Positions 56,742-64,000 of a DNA stretch of 64,000 nucleotides are shown here, one piece after another. The DNA lies in assembly GCA_015680685.1 (NCBI GenBank), contig MNCI01028947.1, positions 275,962-339,961 of the forward strand, given 5' to 3'. Numbering within the stretch: the stretch's first letter is position 1; each line of letters begins with the position of its first letter. Source of the DNA: Gnetum montanum (taxonomy: Eukaryota > Streptophyta > Gnetopsida > Gnetales > Gnetaceae). Position numbers and translations under genes: made by a program. Under the pieces are notes generated by a model that saw only the letters and a list, made by a program, of their open reading frames with translations, was not told the DNA's origin and ran no database searches.

Positions 56742-58130
56742 ATCCATATTAATCATCCACATGGCTTCTTATTTTTTCTATTTTTTGTTTTTACACATTT
56801 TTTTGTAATTTGTTTCTTTTACACCTTTTTAATTTTCAAACTTTTTCCTCCTTTACACCATTTTTTTTACACCATCATTAGTATATTTAAACCTTTTTTG
56901 AATATTTTACACTTTCTTATATATTTTACTTTATTTTTAGTGTGTTATTTTCTAGGTTTTTGCTAATAAACGTGCTTTATGCCAATAGGACATAGTGGTT
57001 CTATAGCTGCTACTAATGATGGTTTGTTTACTAATGTTTGATTTCTATTTATGAATTTTTGTATCAATGGCTAAGTCATGGTTTCTTTTTCATGGAACAG
57101 GCAGTGAGTCCATAACATCCACCCATCCACAACCTCTATGATTTTCCTTGTTTTTTGAAAAATTTGTAACCTTGGTAGTTTCTAGAATTGAGAATGATTC
57201 AAAGGTTTGCATAGGGTGTGACTTCAAGGATACTTAATACTCTTTGTACTCTTCTACTTGCTTGGGTACATGAGTGTTTTCATAGACTTCTTATCATTCC
57301 ATGTTGATCAATTACAGGAAGTTAAATAAAGTCTTTTCATGGTGCGATTTCCATAAAAAAAGAACAAAAAAAATTAAACAAAAAAAAAACATGACAAGAA
57401 TTCCAAGCACATCCCTTAGACAAATAAATGAGCTACGAAAACTAGTTATGGGACTAGAAAGGCATGTTACCCATGCCTGAAGGTCCCCTCTAACTAGGGC
57501 CCTCTCTTACTTCCTGCTTCTCTTTTCTTCTCTTTATGGAATGGTGGTTGTTCTGTGTGAGCACTCTTGTGTCTTGAGGAAGGGGGTGGGGGCGGGGGGA
57601 AGGGGGGAATCAATCCACCTATGCTGTCCATAACTCACCTTACTACCAATGTCCATGTTCTTGTTTCTATGTCTTGGTTTGAAGTACTTGAATTCTTTGG
57701 TAGAATCTTTTGGGTTTTGGTCCTAAAATTTCATTGATCATTAATCACCTATGGGGCCCATGGACTCCTTAGGTTGAGGTTATGCAAAAGCAAACAAGGC
57801 ATGTACCTACTATGGGGAGGATCCACTTGCATATCTCTTGGTTGGGTTCATTAAGTACCTTATCCTTAGGCATTCTTGCAATCAGAATCTTTTGTACATC
57901 CATCTTCTACATCAAACCATGTGCTCCTTACATATTTTTTTTAATAACCACATTCTTCATTAAATTTTTGAATTTTCAAGCTTTCAAAAATCTTCTTCAA
58001 TGATTTCATCATATTATTGGCTTTTCTGAAACTCTATGGATCCAAAATTCATTGAAAAATTCCTTATATTTTTTTAAGATATTCAAATTTGAAAATTTTC
58101 TATATGAGCTTCATATATGAGTCTCTATCA
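56742..58130 (+). other. Non-coding spacer between integrase and ORF3 promoter (element E)
   Basis: It starts with a 220-bp T-rich tract (56760-56980; the frame 56727-56966 is only a consequence), then runs collinear with 31770-33300 of element B. It contains the G-rich run at 57582-57607. No reading frame or element edge is seen. Confidence 0.65.
57582..57607 (+). other. G-quadruplex-forming motif
   Basis: Four G-runs of 5, 5, 6 and 6 with loops of 1, 1 and 2 bases lie on the sense strand of element E. The equivalent place in element B has only a short G-run, so this is a local expansion. Confidence 0.85.
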
Positions 58131-58202
58131 ATAGAGAAAATGCATATACGAGGCCCTATATATGTGGCCCTATAACCATAGTAGAAAAATAGTATATATA
58201 TG
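58130..58202 (+). promoter_or_regulatory. Internal U3-like promoter upstream of ORF3 (element E)
   Basis: Repeats around ATACGAGGCCCTATATATG and ATGTGGCCCTAT (58146-58173) are followed by TAGAAAAATAGTATATATATG, with the TATA box at 58191-58202. The stretch aligns with 31671-31760 of B (minus): shared are GAGTC(T/C)(T/C)ATCAAT, the GGCC core, and AAAAATA-TATATATG. The ORF3 ATG lies 460 bp and the splice donor 157 bp downstream. Confidence 0.5.
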
Positions 58203-58348
58203 TGTGAGTCCACTTTGAAATTTTCATATTTTCTCATAAAGGCCAAGGGAATTTTTCAAAATTTTTAGAGCTTAGAACCTTCCAGAGCCCATAACTTCCT
58301 AATCATTTATCCAAATCACTTCTTTCTTCAATCTTGTAGCTATTAGAG

Positions 58349-58651
58349 GTAAGCTCTTAGTCATGGGGGCCATAAATGCACCATTTTTGATAGAAAAATT
58401 TTCACCATTTTTTCTAACTTCCACGAAGGTTTAACTCAAATATCAACATTTAGACACCAAATTATAGAGTTAAACTCTTTCAATGAGCTTTGGTAACACT
58501 TATAATGAAATTAATTAATAAAATAATAATAAAATATCAATTTTCCATGGTCCAACCTTAGCCAAGTGTCACTAATTGATGAGATAAGGCACTCAAAATA
58601 TTCAAAGTTACACATTATATCTACTAATCCATGGATGTGTTGTGACCATAG
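58349..58651 (+). other. Predicted 303-bp leader intron before ORF3 (element E)
   Basis: The donor AGAG/GTAAGC at 58349 and acceptor GACCATAG/ATGG at 58651 correspond base for base in position to those of element B (308 bp). The ORF3 start codon follows the acceptor at once. Confidence 0.5.
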
Positions 58652-61514
58652 ATGGCACTGAAAGGGAAGCATACACAAGAAGGAGGACCATCTCAACCAA
58701 GGGAAAAATAACCTGTAATGGAAAGGGGCCAAGAACAATCCTAGGAAGAACCACTTGCAACCCATACCATAGGTCCTCTTAGGGAAGAGGCTGAGGTGGA
58801 ATCTATTCATCAAATTCTAGAACCAATAGTAGAAATAGAACATTCCCACTAGGAGGAGGCATCAAATTAGCAAGAAAAACTTGAGGTAACCTTGATAGAA
58901 ACCTTCTTAAATCAAATCAGACCAAGGGAGGTCCAAAAATAGTGCTCTATGGGTTAAACTTTGGCTCTTTCCTAGAGCAAGCACCGAAAGAAGTACAAGA
59001 TCAACTGAAGCCCTCTCCCATGTGGTCAATCATCACTTCCACTGAGGAGTGGTACATGGGAGAGGCATTTTTATTTTGGAACAATAGGCATGCTAGTTTA
59101 ATGGCCAAAATCAAGGACATCTCAGTGTCCTACTCAATGTAGGACATTGTTGAAGTGCTTGGGTTGCTAGAGATAGGGATGAATATCACTGAGATTCCAA
59201 TGTAGGTAGATCCCAACATCAAGAAAGAATGGATGCGATGGTGCTATGATGTCAATAGTAAGGAGTTTGACATACTCACATTGGTAGAAAGGATACACTA
59301 CCAGATTTTAGCCTTTCACCTAAATCCCATGGTGAGGCCTAGCAAAATCATTGCCTTTTCTACTTGTGCATGTGCTGATCTAAGTGGGAGATTCCCTATC
59401 AACTTTTCATAGCTGATCTATCTAGAGATGGAGTAGTGATTTAAAGAAAATGAACATGGAAGGAAGGCACTCCTATTTTCATGCCTCATCTAAAAACTTT
59501 GTTAGAGGGGAGGAATAGTTTGTTATACAAATGATGCTGTCAAGCATGCTCTGACTACTAATTGGATGGAGATGATGAAAGATAAGATGCCTATAATGAC
59601 CATTTAGGAAGAGGAGTAGTAGCCACCACCTCCATCTACCACTCAAACAACTATGTTAAACATCACTGCAGTAGCCAAATAGTTGCATGAATATCAAGAA
59701 TGACTCTTGAGTGAACAAGAGCAAAGAGTAGGCATGAGTCATCTATGTACCCATCTATGTAGGGACCCATCTATGTACCGACTAGCAATAAGTCACCTAA
59801 ATGAGGTGGCCCAAATAATTAGCCTAATGGGTGAAGGTGGATCCATTTTCTTGGCCCAAAAAACGTAGTTATCAATGAGGTCGAATCTTAGCACTAGAGA
59901 GGTCATGGTATCTCTCACAAAATAGTAGTTACTTCCAAAAATCTCTAGAAACTATGTGACCTTCGTAGTATGCTTGGAGGAAGTAGAGGGGGCAATAGTA
60001 CTAGTGATGTAGCACCAAGGGCAGGAGACGACAATAGAGATAGTTGATGATAGAATAGATAAAAGCCTCAATGCACCTATAGCATCTATACTAGACATCA
60101 TTGCACTTAAAGATGTGTAGACATTTACAAGGACCACAAGTGGTAGAATAAGTGCAGCACAACATGAAGAACTGCTAGACCAATTGGTGGGAACTGGGCA
60201 ACCACTTCTAGATTTCTTTATTGTAATTAAGTAGGAGTTGCTAAAGGCAAGGGGCAAAAACATTATCTTGGAGAGTTAACTCAAAAAAACCAAGGAGCTA
60301 AATGAATGCTTGGTAGTTGAAGTTGCCAATTTAAGAGCCTAAATTGCTAACCCTACATTTCTCAACCTAACATTGATAAGAGATAAATTTGTTGAATAGC
60401 TTCATACTAGACTGAAAGGGGTTGGGGGTGAAATGGAGATGATAGTGTTCTACTAATCCTTGGCCAAGGCTACATAGTAGAAAATTTAAAAGGCCTTAGA
60501 TTAGACTTTCTAGAAGAATGTGCAACTGATCGCAGAGAACCATCAACTATGAAATGTTGATGAGCATAAACAATAGTTGATCAACTTTATCCATTAATAG
60601 TATGACCAAGTAGCTAGAGCGAATGCAAAGTTATGGAGATTAGTAGCTGAAAATAGAAATCTCTCCATAGAGGAGGTCCATGCCCTTCACTAGAAGATTG
60701 CAATCAAGGTACTTACTTAGAATTAGAGGCTCTCAAATTTGACAAAGTCAAAGATCATTATAGAGATTAGGTCAGTCTACAAAAATAAGTTAATGAAAAG
60801 CACATCCAATTGGCAAATGTGAAAGTAAATGAAACCCTTCAGCAACTCCAATAAGGAAGAGAATTATGGTAGCCTATCATTGATGAAATAGATGCCTATA
60901 ATAAAGTGGAAATTTACATGAAGGAGTTGCAAATTAAGGAGATGATAGAATACATGAAGCTTGTCAATCTTTGATATGCAAATCTAGCTATGTTGACTAT
61001 TGGATGGCTGTGGTCAAAACTGGAGAAGTAGGTGGCTAGCTCATACTTATTGCATAAGGTCGAGTTCAAGCATCACAAGGACACCAAGCAAAAACTTGTA
61101 GTGGAAAATGATAAAATCAAAGTTCTTAAGGGCAAATACATTGATCAAAGATCTACCACTGAGAACTTAGTTGAAAGGATGAATGACTACCAGGAGCTAC
61201 AAAATGTAGTCAGGGCATTCGATGTCGAACACAAATAGTTCACTACCTGATTTGTTAATTCTAAGGAGTTATTTCTAGTAATGGCCTATCCATGGGATAT
61301 CTAGATTCCAGGCCACATTGATGATGCCATGTAGACTGTGAACAATCCTCGGAGTAAGGAGGAGAAGATGAAGGCATTACTAGATTCCTTTTTCCTTCCA
61401 TCAAAGGTTGTAGGTATAGTAGGATAGCCATAGTTACCTCAGCCACCACACATGCTTGAAGCCAATGAAGGTCCTTCAAAACCTTAGGAACCTCTACCAC
61501 TTGAGACTATTTAA
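58652..61514 (+). pseudogene. ORF3 of element E, ~950 codons, plant transposon-type protein
   Basis: It runs from the ATG at 58652 (MALKGKHTQEGGPSQPREK, matching B's start) to the TAA at 61512-61514. The N-terminal ~100 codons are Glu/Pro/Gln-rich. The central domain starts at 58942 with LNFGSFLEQAPKEVQDQL, MWSIITSTEEWYMGEAFLFW and IKDISVSYSM, then WMRWCYDVNSKEFDILTLVE and RIHYQILAFHLNPMVRPSK, with FPINFS.LIYLEME following. This order resembles the 'putative plant transposon protein' domain linked to plant retroelements. The C-terminal half is Lys/Glu/Asn-rich and probably coiled coil (for example 61032-61238). No membrane segment is visible. The protein's role is unknown; stops and frameshifts make it a pseudogene. 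Confidence 0.72.
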
Positions 61515-61735
61515 TCTTCTCAACTATCTTCATGCCATTAGAGGACATGCTATCCAACTTTGAGTAGTCATGTGATGGTGTTCAATTTTGTATTATGAAC
61601 AACATAGTTCTTATAATGTGCTAATTTGTACACTCAAGCACTCAATTTTGTTATATCAGTTTTTTATGTCAAGAGTTAGTCAATAATCCCATACCTTTCC
61701 AATTTTGTAAAGGAACTCGAGGATGAGTTTTCATG
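61515..61735 (+). other. Short 3' untranslated stretch of element E
   Basis: 221 bases between the ORF3 stop and the polypurine region, without a reading frame. The last ~40 bases are conserved before the 3' LTR of B. Confidence 0.6.
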
Positions 61736-61749
61736 CAGTTGTGGCAGTA
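61736..61749 (+). other. 3' polypurine tract region of element E
   Basis: CAGTTGTGGCAGTA precedes the 3' LTR; the B counterpart is CAGTCATGGGGGTA. The preceding phrase AACTCGAGGATGAGTTTTC is shared. The purine tract itself has decayed. Confidence 0.6.
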
Positions 61750-62705
61750 TGATGAACAACAAAGTGTCAGGTTGATGGGCCCTTGTTGACATGGCCTCAT
61801 TGACGAGCCCCCCCGTCAACATGGCCCCATCTACGTGATGTTTCCCCATTGATAGGGCCATGTCAACATAGTGTTTGTTGCATCTACGGGGCCTCGTTGA
61901 TGCAGCCCAACAATAAAACTATAGATATGAGCTCACAACCATGTTTATGGGAGTCAAGTGGTAATTGTAGCAGAGCTCTTATAGTTTTTCCATTTGAGAC
62001 TTATAATATTCTCTAATTGCTCGTAGTAGGAGTTAGAAAGTGTATGGATCTTTATTCAAGCATTGTTGTACCTAAACCACACTAGTGTGAACGAGAATAA
62101 AGATGAGCCTTTTAATCAAACCTTGTAACACTTAGAATACATTAATTATTTATTTATGAATTTATTATTTTCATTAATTATGTAATTAATTAAGCTAATT
62201 TAAGCTAAATTATACTTCAAGAGATTATTTAAATAATTAAACTAAATAGATTAAACACATAAGTATGACCACATTGAGCATAAACACATATTCACTTGGT
62301 AACCCTAGTAGCATTATTGCTTGGTGCATCTAGTAGTGTAGCACTTGGTAATCCCAGTAGTGGGTACATGGGTTCAAGATGTGTACGAAAAGACTAGATT
62401 CTTATGTTAGGACTAGTTAGATAGTTAAATTAAATTACTTATTAAATTGCTTCATCTCTCTACTTTAAGCACCAAGGAACATAAAACATAAAATAATAAA
62501 AATCATATTCCTCAATTACACTTAATCATAATTCTATACATCACAAGTGTAATTGGGAAGAAAAAAAATAACTATTAGGATAAGTTTCACTTCCTATAAG
62601 ACTACTATATTGGAAGACATAGAGTCCACAAAATTTGACCAGATCATGTGTGAATGCTTTGTGATTCATATGGTTGGACATAGGGGTACCCTTCACCACT
62701 CATCA
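61750..62705 (+). repeat. 3' LTR of element E
   Basis: 956 bp, partner of 49448-50411. U3 dyads lie at 61770-61910 (GACGAGCCCCCCCGTCAAC, GATGGGCCCTTGTTGAC), the TATA-like CTATAGATATG at 61919-61929, and AATAAA at 62096-62101. By eye the R/U5 halves of the two LTRs differ at about one base in ten. Confidence 0.9.
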
Positions 62706-62710
62706 TTGGG
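62706..62710. repeat. Target site duplication TTGGG (right) of element E
   Basis: It directly follows the LTR end CTCATCA at 62705. The next 25 bases complete the interrupted LTR end of element F and run into F's primer site. Confidence 0.75.
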
Positions 62711-62735
62711 TGTAGGGGTACCTCATTGATCATCA
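62711..62735 (+). repeat. 5' LTR of element F, right end
   Basis: TGTAGGGGTACCTCATTGATCATCA, here given only by its key parts (GGGGTACC and the end ATCATCA), completes the LTR interrupted at 49447 and abuts the primer site of F. Confidence 0.7.
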
Positions 62736-62736
62736 T

Positions 62737-62753
62737 TGGCATCATTACCCAGG
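62737..62753 (+). other. Primer binding site, tRNA-Asp type (element F)
   Basis: TGGCATCATTACCCAGG, one base after the LTR end of F, is a decayed tRNA-Asp complement. Confidence 0.65.
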
Positions 62754-62879
62754 ATGGTGCTAGTTATTTAGATTAGTTATATTATACATGATCACTATAA
62801 ACACATTAAAAAATTATCTTTCAGAAAATATTAAGTCACACACATCATAAACTAACAAAAATATCTCTTTTACATAGAA

Positions 62880-64000
62880 GAGATAATGCATCATATGAAG
62901 AGAACATTAATTGGAGAACTAATGAGATATATACTGAAGAAAATTAGAGTGACCAACCTCATGTAGGGGTTTCATATGTTCATGACCATCCTAACTATAC
63001 TTAAGGACTACATTCACCTAAGGTAGAGAATCCTAGAGGAGATGAAGTTAGTCCTATACAAGGGAGGCCTCAAGGCCTAGGACTTCCTCAAAACATGGAA
63101 AAGATAAATCAAGGGACCATGAGAAATACTATAGAATCCATGATAACTCTTGCAGTTCTTCACCTTTATCTTTCTCTTCAATGTCTATTTCTGACAAAGA
63201 TGAATGTAGGTATAGAGATAGAGCTCCACTATGGGGTTGAAAGAAGGATAGAAATTGAAACTAAGGACAAAATAAAAGAGATCAACATGAGCATAGAAAA
63301 AATCATCATAATTAGACAAATAGAAATATAAATCTTCACCATGACATGTCTAATGATGGTGAACCCTTATTGTTCACTAAGAGCATGACATAGATTATAA
63401 AGGTAGTTAAAATGCCCCATAGGCATCACAAGGAAAGTCGCATCAAAAGGCTTGATATGAATAACATCTCTAAATTTGTAGGAGGTTATGATTTAGATCC
63501 ACAACATCATTTGCAATCCTTCCATGATGCCTGCATCTTACAAAACATTGAAAATGGATGAAAAAAGCTTAAGCTATTCCCTAGGATACTAATAGATAAA
63601 TCCAAACTATGGTATAGATCATTGAAACCAAATTCAATACATCGATGGTCCATAATGTTGGAACTCTTCAACAAGAAATACCAAACCTATGCAAGGGTAT
63701 CTAATCAAAGGAAACAAATCCAAGGATGAAAACAAGCACAACATGAACCCTTAGATATGGCCCTAGATAGATACTATTCTTTATTGAATAAATGTGCAAG
63801 CCATGATTCCTCTTAAGAAGAGTAACTTTTCAACATCATAGATGGGCTTCATAATCAAATAAGAGAGACCCTTAGGATGTATAGTTAGGGTTAATTATAT
63901 GAACTAAGATTCCATCAAATACAAATGGTAATCGAGCATGTGGAAAAAGAAGAAGGAGAGTTATGTAAATGGGAGAAGGTTGAGAAATATCACTGGGATC
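62880..64000 (+). pseudogene. Gag of element F, cut by the window edge
   Basis: The head (62880-63390) is rich in Lys, Arg, Asp and Ser, with a short piece coding for DKRD and HEHRKNHHN-like phrases; the frame changes within the open piece 63095-63331. The capsid-type core follows: RIKRLDMNNISKFVGGY, LQSFHDACILQNIENG, LKLFPRILIDKSKLWYRSL and LELFNKKYQTYARVSNQRKQ, then VEKEEGELCKWEKVEKYH at the window end. It is closely related to the Gag cores of A, B and E. The short distance from primer site to core resembles element A rather than B and E. Confidence 0.75.

Larger units (their letters stand above)
49448..62705 (+). mobile_element. Element E: complete 13.3-kb Athila-lineage retrotransposon with ORF3
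   Basis: This is a full-length plus-strand element with LTRs of 964 and 956 bp, primer site, Gag, protease, RT/RNase H, integrase, internal purine tract, 1.9 kb of non-coding DNA, promoter-like module, ORF3 and polypurine tract. It is the better preserved of the two complete elements: protease loop, RT M-D-D box and all three integrase acids are still readable, although stops and frameshifts interrupt every gene. It is inserted in the 5' LTR of element F. Its size and gene spacing are nearly the same as in element B (13,258 versus 13,303 bp). Confidence 0.92.

Noticed and set aside
56727-56966. 79-codon hydrophobic plus-strand ORF as a membrane protein
   Set aside because: It is the translation of a T-rich tract after integrase; the Phe/Leu/Ile content is a by-product of composition.

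Overview
The window is nuclear DNA of a seed plant with a large, repeat-rich genome. It holds no bacterial-type genes, no rRNA or tRNA genes and no CRISPR. Almost all of it is old, stop-ridden LTR retrotransposon sequence of the Ty3/gypsy superfamily. Most visible damage looks like C-to-T or G-to-A change, and CpG is rare except in one short island. A gymnosperm or another slow-turnover large genome would fit, but that is inference.

Layout. 1-4530 (-): 5' part of an Athila-lineage element (A) with its reverse transcriptase core deleted and its LTR broken. 4540-10113 (-): an unrecognised, intron-containing, gene-like repeat (G). 10550-13990: about 18 diverged ~190-bp tandem repeats. 13980-17320 (+): a Tat/Ogre-lineage pol fragment (C) with a second, archaeal-type RNase H, followed by a second partial copy (17640-18530). 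18530-21600: non-coding, with a microsatellite, a poly-C tract and 20-bp repeats. 21600-46800: a nested stack. A second gene-like repeat (G2, -) is split by a chromovirus-like element (D, 22374-43352, -). D is split by a complete 13.3-kb Athila-lineage element (B, 27209-40511, -) flanked by the 5-bp duplication ATTAG. 46900-48540: a GC- and CpG-richer island with a spliced gene fragment (-). 48560-64000 (+): an Athila-type element F whose 5' LTR is split by a second complete 13.3-kb element (E, 49448-62705).

B and E are the most informative parts. They share one plan: LTR of 0.9-0.96 kb, tRNA-Asp-type primer site, Gag with an extra N-terminal part, protease, reverse transcriptase/RNase H, integrase, an internal purine tract, ~2 kb of non-coding DNA, then a third ORF of about 950 codons before the 3' LTR. 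Upstream of this ORF3 both carry the same module at the same spacing: GAGGCC-type repeats like those in the LTR U3, a TATA box, a GTAAG splice donor about 155 bp further on, and a TAG acceptor directly before the ORF3 ATG. The predicted introns are 303 bp (E) and 308 bp (B). This suggests that ORF3 has its own LTR-like internal promoter and a spliced leader. It is the best candidate here for an undescribed system.

No element looks able to move on its own today: every pol has stops, frameshifts or lost catalytic residues. All readings were made by eye from the sequence, and lineage names rest on remembered family motifs.
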